From NCBI GenBank assembly GCA_023376005.1, contig CM042150.1, positions 72,283,349-72,347,348 of the forward strand: DNA of 64,000 nt, given 5' to 3'. The notes under the pieces are model-generated. The model was not told the DNA's origin and did no database searches. It was given only the letters and a program-made list of their open reading frames with translations. A program made the position numbers and the translations under genes. Shown one piece after another: positions 46,953 through 58,600 of the stretch. Source of the stretch: Doryteuthis pealeii (taxonomy: Eukaryota > Mollusca > Cephalopoda > Myopsida > Loliginidae). The number at the start of each line of letters is the position of its first letter. Positions within the stretch are counted from its first letter, which is position 1.

Positions 46953-47792
46953 ATTTATTGGTTCTTTGTAACACTGTGGCATATATAAACGGTTAAATTC
47001 TCAGTGACATACCTTTTCAAATACCCTTTTGAATGTGTCTTTTTGGGGAGGTAAAATTTTCTTCCAGAAATTCCTTCATTATTATCAAAATTTGAGTATG
47101 CCACCTTAAATGCTCCTTATTGTTTTTAATTGTTTTTAAAACAAGTTTTAATGAATACATGCCCAGTATTATATGTTTATATATAGTTTGTTTTATTGAT
47201 ATATATTGAAAGTTATCTAATGTATAGTTTTATGAGAAAATTATTTACAAACAAGAAATAGTCATTTTTTCTGTTTCAAGAGATTAACTAAAAAGTTTAC
47301 AAATAAATCAAGTTTTTTTTTTACTTCTTTGATAAATTTGATGCTTTTACTTACAATACAAACCTTCTAGCATTGAATCTTTAGCTCCCACCCATCTCAG
47401 ACGATATCTTTCAAAAATTAATTTTTACACCGCCCGGGGGGTATTTTGTTTTTTTGCTAGTATATTTAGTTGGGTCACTGTTAAAACGTGATTAAATTGT
47501 GTTTATTGTGGACAATGCAAAAATTATGAATTGGTTCCCTTTGTTATTTTTAAAGTAACAAATATAAAATATATTTAAAGAATTAACTAAAGTTCTAAAT
47601 TATAAAAGACATTTAATAAAATTTGATTTAGCAATGAGTTAAAAAATAAGAAAGATGTAAACAGCCTGAAGGAATTTCTAGAAGAAAATTTTACCTCCCC
47701 AAAAAGACACACTCAAAAGGGTATTTGAAAAGGTATGTCGCTGAGAATTTAACCGTTTATATATGTCACAGCGTTACAAAGAAACAATAAAT
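46953..47792. repeat. Inverted-repeat element with 126-bp arms
   Basis: Arms 46953-47078 and 47667-47792 are reverse complements (ATTTATTGGTTCTTTGTAAC to GGAGGTAAAATTTTCTTC). The 588-bp interior has no ORF but a CCGCCCGGGGGG patch. Probably a non-autonomous DNA transposon. Confidence 0.8.
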
Positions 47793-48850
47793 GTAGTTTC
47801 ATATGATAACTTGATATTAATTCTAAGTAGCAAAAGAAAGGAAGGGATTCTTAAGTTGTTTCGGGTCCTGGTCATTCAGTGAAGTCTCCTTTGTCACATT
47901 CTCTCTGTTCTTTTCTCTCAAACTTTCTTCAAACAATGCAAGTCACATCCACCCTCCCTTTATAACAAAGTCACAACTGAAACTACACTCCATAAATCTG
48001 CCCATCAATGGTGACCATGCTCTCTTACAGAAAACTGATAAACCAAGCAGATGTGCTTCATGGGACGTAAGTCATTCTATTCACTACATGAAAGATTGTC
48101 AGAAATTAATGCAGCATAGATTATTTAATAAAATAGATGAAATAAATCTGCATTAAATGTTTAAAAAGGTCTTTAGTCATTTTTATCTTTCAAGCAGTTA
48201 AGACTTCCTTTAAACAAAAATTCAAAGTAGAGAAATTTTGGAATTGAAAAAACTAAAAAAGAAAATGTTTGAATTCATTAAAGTAATGAACATTTGTTCA
48301 TAATCAACATAGAATGTTTCAATGAAAAAGTAAATGTAAAGAAACTGTGTGCACTCAAAAATGATAGAATTAAAAATATTAAAAAGTAGTTTACTCAACT
48401 TTAACTTATAGTCAGGAGGAATAAAATGCAAGATCAGACTGGTCTCCTTAAAACAAATAAGTAATTGAAGTTTTGCATTTTTGTCACCTTTAGGACCTCT
48501 AGACAATATTTCTGGATGATGTCTGTAACAATGTTTTTATTTGCATTATTTCAAGATGGCTACCAATCATGATCCACAAGATTTTATCTCTAAATTTTCT
48601 AAAAACAATATCTTCATTTGATAGAATGTTAAAAACTGAGTAATAAACATGTAAAAACCATCTATCTCCAATTATTCTTTGAAGTTTCAGAAAACTAAGT
48701 GAAGCAGGGTTTTCTTTTTTATACATTTACCCTGTAAAGTTACAAAATGTATTCTTGTGCTTTTAGATAAAGTATTTGTCTTCAAAATAATTATATGATA
48801 AAAAGAAAACATTTTTTTAACTGATTTTATAATATATTTAGAGCCAGAAG
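47793..48850. other. Intergenic DNA without recognised features
   Basis: Short minus-strand ORFs show no motif. The block at 47860-48060 is GC-richer than its surroundings but is not assigned. Confidence 0.45.
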
Positions 48851-51570
48851 TTAAGGTATTTGATGACTTTTTACCTCCACCAATGATATTTTACAAAATA
48901 GCATTTGGCAGTGTACAAAATCTTTATGACTTGAACCTTCTCTCCCTGCTTTCATTATGATATGGCAATGCTGTAAACCTGTAATAAGTAAACTGATACT
49001 ATCACTGGATAGTATCAGCTTCCTCGTGGTAGAATGAAAGATCTGTATACTTAGAACATACCTCTTTGGTAATCTATACATGTTTGTTATCCACACCAGT
49101 GAGAGTCAACCTGTTTCCATTTGAAATAGAAGGAATATAAACATTTCCAAACACCAATGATCACACTTAGGTGATGTGAGCATACTTTGTTTCAGTATGT
49201 GAACGCAACTGGTTCTTTTCTTTTTCTGTTGGATAACAGCAGGTTTTATGCTGTCCTCAAAGTATCTGTTAAATACAAATACAACATTGCTAGCAATTAA
49301 TGCCTCTCATGAAAATCTTAATTGCATGGATGTAGGACTAAAGTGTACCATTTGCTCAGATGATGGTCCATAACAGTGCTGATACAGTAGTTTCAACAGT
49401 AACTGATTGCTTTGATTCAGAGAGTGGAGTTTTTTCAAAATGTGCATTATTTCAGTGCCAATGGAGTGGACAGCAAATTCAGTTCTCAAGCAAACTTCTA
49501 TTAGCACTGCCTTACTTGATATAAAACCTTTAATCATTGCATAAATCATTTCCTCATCATATCATTTCTTACCACTATTCGTAACATGCTTATTCCTCTT
49601 ATCAATCACAACGAGCTTTGATAATTTCTCATTAAAGCCAATATTTGTCATAGAAAATATTTTCTTAAAGTGACAATTTTTAAAATTAATATTCAGAATA
49701 TTGTGTTTACATTGTTATTTTCTACTTCATATATGACAATATTCACTAGTTTGCCCTATGGATGTTATTTGGGATCCAGAGAATTAAGTGTTAATTAGGG
49801 AGAGAGATCTCTGTATGCTTCTTACAAGCAGTCAATTTTTGATGGCCTCTTCCTCCTCCTCCTCTTTATGAACTGTTCAAAACTCATTATTTATTAAGAT
49901 TGGTACAATCCTCTCCAAAAGTGACAAAAGACTCAGTTTGAGTGTTTTGTCACTTTTGGAGAGGTCTATAACAGAACAGTTCATAAAGAAAATTTACTAC
50001 TTGCAAGATACATACAGAGATTCATATTGTCATCTGAACATCATTGATAGTAACACTTAGACCTCCTTCTGATCTATCATCAAGGCATATGTATGTTCTT
50101 TCAATGAAATCTATAAAAATTGTTGATCTCTGTGACAAGGCAAAGATCAGAGTCATTTTTAAGTGATTTAACATGCCTTGCAGGGAATGACTAGTGAATA
50201 TAGAATGAACTATACCATAGTATACAACAAGCTGCAACCTAAAAGGGCAACATTGCTTTTACTGCCACCAGCTGTCATGGGAATTCTTGTCTTACTCAAA
50301 TAAACTCTGTCACAATGAATGCAGTTTATCAGAGATTCAATCCACATTATTGTAATTTTATTGCATTCAGATCATTCATTAAGAACAGTTGACTGAGTTA
50401 TCAATACTTTTCATTTGTATATTCTGTTATGGACGGTTACAGAACATCTCTTTGTGGTTTTATTTGTAGAGATCTGGAGCCCCATGTATACTTCTTCATG
50501 CTTCTTATTTTTTCACATGTTGTGGAAAGAAAGGGTTTCAAAGAAAGAGAATGAATAATGGAGATAGTGTGTATGCTCCCAAGTAGAGAGATCTCATTGT
50601 TGAAATAGGAAGGAGTGTGAAATAGAATATTTGTTATGACCTTATAATGCCTCTGATCCACAGTGAATGGATAGGGCTCTCTTGTTCTGTCCCTGATTCA
50701 CTTAAGAATAAAGCTTTTTTCAATTCTCGTGAGTATCAACGAGGATGCAGATACTTTGCCAATCAAGAGATGTAAACTAATTTTGATTTCAAAACAATGG
50801 TATACCAGATTACCTAGCCAGCCGAGTATTGTATCCACTCCACTCTGGGCATCCTTTGAGTGCTACTGTATCCATCATAAACTAGTAGTTAAGAAGATCT
50901 TGAGAATGCCCAATGGATAGAATATGGAAGCAAAATCAGGGTAGGCATTGTTGGAGTGGGAGTTATATTATAGTGTTTGTCATTCTTATCAAATTCTATA
51001 GGTTTGTTCCAATTCTCTATTTTCTGGTGAAGAATTGTTTTCTTTTCAACTGCAGTTGGGTTGAAAATGATAATTTTTGAGAAGGGACCATGGTTAAAAA
51101 AATGGAAAACCTTCTCTCAGTTCTATGATGCTATTTCACATTCAAAGTTTTTTGCACAACAGTGGATCATTAAACTTCACATCTTCCATCTCTTCAGCCA
51201 TTCTTATATCCACTCAAGAAACCACATTACCAATTAGAAAGACAGGAAGATAATTTATTGTTCACTCACTCACCTTTTCATGTAAATTAAACAGTGTCTC
51301 AAAACTTTAAGGGATAACAGTATCAATGCTGATGTACCATCTTCCAACTGAGTTATTTGGTTACTTTTCCTTTTAGCAACTTTCGACAATGCTGAATCAA
51401 TTTTATCATCTTCATCCTGTTTAAGAAGGTGGAATAATTTTTCTGTAAAGATATTGTATCTTCAAGTACTTTTCCATGCTTATTATTGAAGGTATACAGA
51501 AAATTGGTTTTACATACATCATGATACCTGGTATCAGCAGCATGAAGACCAAACTCAAACATAAACTCTA
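48850..51570 (-). pseudogene. Degenerate copy of a widespread multi-copy animal protein family
   Basis: Minus strand, N to C: EFGLHAADTRYHDVCKTNF near 51550 (a His/Cys zinc-binding-like start), a FTVDQRHYK then LLGSIHTISII segment near 50660-50560, and SFYHEEADTI near 49030. I recall the series LGLHAADARYH, TxDQPLY..A, LGGFHTxMSFLG and HEEADT from uncharacterised proteins present in many copies in coral, mollusc and fish genomes. About 2.7 kb with many stops and frameshifts. Function unknown; a mobile origin is likely. Confidence 0.55.
49863..49987. repeat. Nested hairpin
   Basis: Outer arms CTTTATGAACTGTTC (49863-49877) and inverse (49973-49987); inner 20-bp perfect arms 49909-49928 and 49944-49963. 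Sits within the degenerate minus-strand coding region, so it may be an insertion into it. Confidence 0.75.
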
Positions 51571-52479
51571 CTCTTTAACATGTCTAGCCATAATTTCTTC
51601 AGTGTATTTAGTTTTAATAACCTCTGCTTTGTTTGTTGATATTATCAGTATACATTTAGTCAGGTTTTCACTAGTAACAAGTAGAATTTTAGCATTATAT
51701 ATAAAAGTTAATAACATCATTAGTCATTGTCTAGTCAGAAATGTTTACTATTTATTGATTTATCAGCAGCATGCACATTGCAATTTTTCTTCACTGACCA
51801 TAGTTAATATATTTTGTTGTTGTGCCATTTTTTCATACTTTTTTTTTTACTTGTGCCATTTTTACAATTAACCTGGATATTAACAACACCTATATTGAAA
51901 ACTATCACTTTGTGAATGTTCATGCATTTATCTTAAGTGATAAGGAAGAAAATTGATTTTATTTATGTTTGGGTATTTGAAGTTGTATGAAATTTGTTTT
52001 ACTTATTGACACCAGAAATATTTGTAATGAAAGTAAATATTTATTTTAAACTCAACAACCCCAAAATGTAACAGTTGATTGAACTATCTAAAAAAATATT
52101 TTTTACATAAATAACATTAATATAGTTAAGAAAATGTTAAGATTTTTAGGAACTTTTTGAGAATTCTTGTATACCAAAAGCAGAGGGAAAAAAATTTGCT
52201 TTTCTTATTACAACTTTCTTTTGATAATTTCTTTTGGGAAATATTTTGTCATCTGTTTTCTTTAAAATAAACTTTTCATTGAAAACATTTTTATTATGAC
52301 AATGAATCTTTTTTTTAAGTTGATTTTTTTTTCTTCAAAATAAATTGAAGGGCAGTAATGATTTGTACTTTATTTCCAAGCTATATGCAATTTCTTTATG
52401 GTAGCATGTTGGATTATGAGCTTAAAAGAAATTCAAAGTATATCATAATTAAAGATATTTTTTGTTTTTTGTGTTCTAG
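51571..52479. other. Upstream region or 5' intron of the phosphonatase gene
   Basis: AT-rich. It ends in TTCTAG, an intron acceptor nine bases before the ATG, so at least the 3' part is likely intron and a non-coding first exon should lie upstream. Confidence 0.5.
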
Positions 52480-55377
52480 GTATTTATCATGAGTGGTTAC
52501 AGGTTTGTGCGACAGTATACGGGTGGACTCAAAGCAGTTATCTTTGACTGGGGAGGCACAACTGCTGACCGTTATGTGATTGCTCCTGCTTTAGCGTTTG
52601 TAGAGATCTTTCAGAAATATGGAATTTCCATTTCCATGGATGAAGCTCGTTTACCAATGGGAATTCGGAAAGATTTACACATTAAAGCAATAATTGAAAC
52701 GAGAGTGTTCAGCAACGTTGGAAAGAAGTTTATGGAAAGTTTCCTAGTCAATCTGATGTCGACCAAATGTACCAAGATTTTATACCGTTGCAATTGGCTA
52801 TTCTTCCCAAATACAGTCAACTTCTCCCAGGTTCGAGCATCATTTTACTTTTTAATTTCTTCATTAGGTTTAAAAAAATTTTTTAGTCATTCCTTCTTCA
52901 GGTTGTGTGCATCTGAAAAGTTGTTGAATCTTTTCTATTTCTTTTGATATTTGCTTGCTGAATGTAATGATAGCACTGGGCAAAAATGAAAATTTGAGAG
53001 ATCAACTGGTGAAAAAATTATTTTATTCACTAATGTAATACTATGCATTTGCATATGTGGCTGCACATTCTAGGTAGATGAATTAATAAGTAGTAAGTTA
53101 AACCACATATATGTGTATGTATGTTGTCCCCTTCAGGTGGATCATGTGCGTGTGGTGTGTGTGTCTACCTAGAGCATCTCTTCTTCTGTTTTCAACTTTA
53201 GAGATGACCTAGATTTAATTCTCCTGAGGAATTCTAGAGTTATAGCTTCTTTCATGCTTTGGGACAACTGTTGTTTGAGATCAACTTATTGAAAAATTGT
53301 TTTTATTGACTAATAGTGTTATGTTTGAAGATAGTACTTGTGGATTTATGACACTTTGGTCGTTAGGGGGGACTAATCTCCTTAACATGGGTTTTATGAC
53401 ACTTTGGTCGTTAGGGGGGACTAATCTCCTTAACATGGGTTTTATGACACTTTGGTCGTTAGGGGGGACTAATCTCCTTAACATGGGTTTGAAAATAAGT
53501 TAGAAGTTACTAACTTTTAGTACAAATTGAAAAAAAAATATCATTATTGAGAAAGGGAAACATCTAATTAATTTCTTTCATGATTTAGGGAAGTGTTGAT
53601 GCTGGCTAAGGGAAATCAGGTAACAAAATATTAATGCCGATTCACCACCAATAGATGCTAGGGACCATGCCACGCTAGCAAGAACTGTCAACTCCTGTCT
53701 TTGTACCAACATAGTGCCATTCATGCAATTTACCCCAATAAAGTTTGATTCAACTTTAAACAACTTGTCAATTTGTAAGACAATTTAACAACAAAATTGT
53801 AATCATAAAGAACATCTTGTTTGAAACGTGAGTCCAGTTATTCTTTTCAATATTATATATACCCTTAAGCTCGAGCCTATAAAGTACGTAAGACTTGGTC
53901 AGTCGTTCAAACGTTGGTCAACCGATTCCAAATGACCGACTCTCGGCTCTTTATTTATGCCCATTCTCCCAAGAGCAGACCAGTCCATTCAGGCAACACA
54001 CAGGGGGATATCACTCTACTTATACATGCCCCTCCCCCCCATGACCATGGAATGAACTGATGTGGTCATCATGGATTGTATGTGTCTGAGTATTCATGTG
54101 ATTGTCCATGCATTTGTGGGGACAAGGTTCTTGGTGCACGTATCCTGCGACACGAGCATTGTCTCAACGGTGGGAGTTCGAATGGGTGTAGGCACTCTCC
54201 TGATGCATGATTTGTGTACTAATAAATCCAACTTAATTACCTCCCCTTGAATATCTGTCTGTATAAAAGTAACCCTCTGACTACGCCAGTTAGATCGTAG
54301 TCAGAGTAAAGTGAAATAAAGCTTTCTAAAGTCTAAAATACTGGTTCTGTTTTTACTACAACAAGCATATTTTCAGAGTTTATATCCTGTAGAACATATA
54401 ACCATTCTTTTAAAACAGGATGCAACAAATATATGTCATTATATTTTCATTGGAGCTTTCACCTTTGTCATTATTTATGATTTTATTCTTCATCATCTAA
54501 TTAAATTTTAGCAAGATTTTGTCTGATAAAATTGTATTGTAGAACCTTCCAAGTTAATAATAAATGAAAGTGCTTATTGAAAGTGCTAAATCACCTGTTA
54601 GTAATTTTTTAAGTTCTTTTAATTATGTTTAAAATCTGTTGTTTAAAGTTGTGGATTTCAATGTGTGTTTGTGTGCCTGTTTGATCAATAAAAGGTGATG
54701 CTGTGCTGAGATTTTAACTGTTAATGGTTTTTTTATATATTTTTTTTAATACTTCTAAAATAAATTGCAAATATTCTTTAAAAAATAAAACATCCTTTAA
54801 CTCTTTATCAAAATGTGGTTATCAAGTCTATTTCTAAATTTTTATTGTCATGCTGATTTTTATTTATTTATTTTCAGGCACAGCAGAAACTGTCCAAAAG
54901 TTACGTAAAGATTACCATTTAAAGATTGGTAGTACAACAGGATTCAACCGTTCAATGGTAGATGTTCTTTTGAAATATTCTAAGCAACAAGGGTACACTC
55001 CAGATGCTACTGTGGCAGGAGATGAAGTAATTCATGGTGCTCGTCCAAAGCCATTCATGATATACCGAAATATGGATCTTTTAGATGTTCATCCTATTCA
55101 ATCAGTTATCAAAGTGGATGATACTGTTTCAGGAGTAGTTGAGGCATTAGAGGCAGGTTGTTGGGGCATAGGGATAGCTAGATATAGCAATTATATGGAT
55201 ATTAATAGCTTGGATCAGGAAAAAAAATTAACTGAAGAAGATTTGAAGAAACGTTTGAAGAAGTCTCAAAGATTGCTTGAAAACAGTGGAGCTCACTATG
55301 TTATTGATTCTATTGTTGAACTTCCAGATATTATCAGAGAGATAAACCAAAGAATAGCTTGTGGGGAAAAGCCTTAA
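52480..55377 (+). CDS. phnX: Phosphonoacetaldehyde hydrolase (phosphonatase), two coding exons, apparent 1-base frameshift
   Basis: The enzyme cleaves the C-P bond of phosphonoacetaldehyde to acetaldehyde and phosphate, the second step in 2-aminoethylphosphonate breakdown. Coding exons are 52489-52830 and 54878-55377; about 281 residues, the family's usual size. HAD motif I is VIFDWGGTTAD with nucleophile Asp20. The cap has PMGIRKDLH, whose Lys61 fits the Schiff-base lysine. Then come KIGSTTGF, GARPKPFMIYRN and VIKVDDTVSGVVEA, each matching phosphonatases. The reading frame shifts by one base at about 52700: upstream ends IKAIIE, downstream resumes ESVQQRWKEVYGKFP in another frame. The exon length also lacks one base for correct splice phase. 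It is either a sequencing error or a null allele. The ATG is chosen because it follows the acceptor and precedes the conserved core by the expected distance. Confidence 0.92.
52489..52830 (+). CDS. phnX: phnX first coding exon
   Basis: Contains the nucleophile Asp and the cap-domain lysine. Ends LLPG with donor GTTCGA at 52831, a weak donor but the one that fits both homology and phase. Contains the frameshift near 52700. Confidence 0.9.
53345..53490. repeat. Three tandem copies of a 48-bp unit
   Basis: TTTATGACACTTTGGTCGTT starts at 53345, 53393 and 53441. The copies are identical as far as read. Because 48 is divisible by three, both strands stay open, making spurious short ORFs. Confidence 0.95.
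53840..54361 (+). repeat. Probable solo LTR
   Basis: A locally GC-richer block with TATAAAAG at about 54261, AATAAAGC at about 54314 and an end in CTACAACA near 54361, the order expected of an LTR (TATA box, polyadenylation signal, CA end). The left boundary is uncertain and no target duplication was found. Confidence 0.5.
54878..55377 (+). CDS. phnX: phnX last exon
   Basis: Acceptor ATTTTCAG ends 54877. Open throughout, starting TAETVQKLRKDY and ending IACGEKP, TAA at 55375-55377. Carries HAD motifs II to IV. Confidence 0.95.
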
Positions 55378-55541
55378 CTTGTACATCTGCATATTTTGAA
55401 TAAGTGTCAGATTTCTTGAGCAAGTGTTTTTTGTTTACTACTGAAGAATTGTTCTCCTCAAAATTAATATTGCTTTTATCAATATAAAACAAATTTACTA
55501 CTCATAAAAATGAATTTAAACATACAAATTTGTGAACGATG

Positions 55542-55547
55542 AATAAA
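55542..55547 (+). terminator. phnX polyadenylation signal
   Basis: AATAAA 165 bases after the stop codon in an AT-rich 3' region. Confidence 0.6.
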
Positions 55548-55639
55548 ATTGAAGAAAATATTTGTTTGGATTTCTTCAGATTAAAATAATTTTAAAAAGA
55601 CCATTTTTTAAAAACATCTTTTACATTTTTGGTTTAACC

Positions 55640-58600
55640 ATTTAGTTTAGCACAAGACTAGAAATATGAGGTACACGATGAGAATTGAACACACTATCAA
55701 TGGTCTACTCAGCTACCCTATTAACCATTGCATCATACTTGATGACCTGGTAAAATGTCAAGAGTAAGTATTTAGTTTATCACAAGACTATAAATATGGG
55801 AAACCAGATGAAAATTAAATCCATTAATAATGGTCTGTTGGTCTGGCTTATTAACCATTGCTTCATTGTTGATGATCATGCAAAATGTCAAGAGTAACCA
55901 CTTCGTTTAGGACAGGACCAGATATATGGGGTACCCAATGAGAATTGAACACAGTAACTATGGCCTGCTGGGCTAGCTTATTAACCATTGCATCATTGTT
56001 GATGATCATGCAAAATGTCAAGAGTAACCACTTCGTTTAGGACAGGACCAGATATATGGGGTACCCAATGAGAATTGAACACAGTAACTATGGCCTGCTG
56101 GGCTAGCTTATTAACCATTGCATTCATTGTTGATGATCATGCAAAATGTCAAGAGTAACACTTCGTTTAGGACAGGACCAGAAATATGGGGTACCCAATG
56201 AGAATTGAACACAGTAACTATGGCCTGCTGGGCTAGCTTATTAACCATTGCATCATTGTTGATGATCATGCAAAATGTCAAGAGTAACCACTTCGTTTAG
56301 GACAGGACCAGATATATGGGGTACCCAATGAGAATTGAACACAGTAACTATGGCCTGCTGGGCTAGCTTATTAACCATTGCATCATTGTTGATGATCATG
56401 CAAAATGTCAAGAGTAACCACTTCGTTTAGGACAGGACCAGATATATGGGGTACCCAATGAGAATTGAACACAGTAACTATGGCCTGCTGGGCTAGCTTA
56501 TTAACCATTGCATCATTGTTGATGATCATGCAAAATGTCAAGAGTAACCACTTCGTTTAGGACAGGACCAGATATATGGGGTACCCAATGAGAATTGAAC
56601 ACAGTAACTATGGCCTGCTGGGCTAGCTTATTAACCATTGCATCATTGTTGATGATCATGCAAAATGTCAAGAGTAACCACTTCGTTTAGGACAGGACCA
56701 GATATATGGGGTACCCAATGAGAATTGAACACAGTAACTATGGCCTGCTGGGCTAGCTTATTAACCATTGCATTATTGTTGATGATCATGCAAAATGTCA
56801 AGAGTAACCACTTAGTTTAGGACAGGACCAGATATATGGGGTACCCAATGAGAATTGAACACAGTAACTATGGCCTGCTGGGCTAGCTTATTAACCATTG
56901 CATCATTGTTGATGATCATGCAAAATGTCAAGAGTAACCACTTCGTTTAGGACAGGACCAGATATGGGGTACCCAATGAGAATTGAACACAGCAACTATG
57001 GCCTGCTGGGCTAGCTTATTAACCATTGCATCATTGTTGATGATCATGCAAAATGTCAAGAGTAACCACTTCGTTTAGGACAGGACCAGATATATGGGGT
57101 ACCCAATGAGAATTGAACACAGTAACTATGGCCTGCTGGGCTAGCTTATTAACCATTGCATCATTGTTGATGATCATGCAAAATGTCAAGAGTAACACTT
57201 CGTTTAGGACAGGACCAGATATATGGGGTACCCAATGAGAATTGAACACAGCAACTATGGCCTGCTGGGCTAGCTTATTAACCATTGCATCATTGTTGAT
57301 GATCATGCAAAATGTCAAGAGTAACCACTTCGTTTAGGACAGGACCAGATATATGGGGTACCCAATGAGAATTGAACACAGTAACTATGGCCTGCTGGGC
57401 TAGCTTATTAACCATTGCATTGTTGATGATCATGCAAAATGTCAAGAGTAACACTTCGTTTAGGACAGGACCAGATATATGGGGTACCCAATGAGAATTG
57501 AACACAGCAACTATGGCCTGCTGGGCTAGCTTATTAACCATTGCATCATTGTTGATGATCATGCAAAATGTCAAGAGTAAACCACTTCGTTTAGGACAGG
57601 ACCAGATATATGGGGTACCCAATGAGAATTGAACACAGCAACTATGGCCTGCTGGGCTAGCTTATTAACCATTGCATCATTGTTGATGATCATGCAAAAT
57701 GTCAAGAGTAAACACTTCGTTTAGGACAGGACCAATATATGGGGTACCCAATGAGAATTGAACACAGTAACTATGGCCTGCTGGGCTAGCTTATTAACCA
57801 TTGCATCATTGTTGATGATCATGCAAAATGTCAAGAGTAAACACTTCGTTTAGGACAGGACCAATATATGGGGTACCCAATGAGAATTGAACACAGTAAC
57901 TATGGCCTGCTGGGCTAGCTTATTAACCATTGCATCATTGTTGATGATCATGCAAAATGTCAAGAGTAAACACTTCGTTTAGGACAGGACCAGAATATGG
58001 GGTACCCAATGAGAATTGAACACAGCAACTATGGCCTGCTGGGCTAGCTTATTAACCATTGCATCATTGTTGATGATCATGCAAAATGTCAAGAGTAAAC
58101 ACTTCGTTTAGGACAGGACCAGATATATGGGGTACCCAATGAGAATTGAACACAGTAACTATGGCCTGCTGGCTAGCTTATTAACCATTGCATCATTGTT
58201 GATGATCATGCAAAATGTCAAGAGTAAACACTTCGTTTAGGACAGGACCAGAATATGGGGTACCCAATGAGAATTGAACACAGTAACTATGGCCTGCTGG
58301 GCTAGCTTATTAACCATTGCATCATTGTTGATGATCATGCAAAATGTCAAGAGTAACACTTCGTTTAGGACAGGACCAGATATATGGGGTACCCAATGAG
58401 AATTGAACACAGTAACTATGGCCTGCTGGGCTAGCTTATTAACCATTGCATCATTGTTGATGATCATGCAAAATGTCAAGAGTAACCACTTCGTTTAGGA
58501 CAGGACCAGATATATGGGGTACCCAATGAGAATTGAACACAGTAACTATGGCCTGCTGGGCTAGCTTATTAACCATTGCATCATTGTTGATGATCATGCA

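Larger units (their letters stand above)
52831..54877 (+). other. phnX intron
   Basis: About 2 kb with a 3-copy 48-bp tandem repeat and a probable solo LTR. The remainder is AT-rich without recognised features. Confidence 0.8.

Noticed and set aside
52489..52947. Single-exon reading of the 152-residue ORF at the start of phnX
   Set aside because: After about residue 72 it departs from the family, while another frame continues the homology; the tail past 52830 is intron.
53281..53503. Two short ORFs with a 16-residue repeat on opposite strands
   Set aside because: They are created by the 48-bp tandem repeat, whose length is divisible by three, inside the phnX intron.
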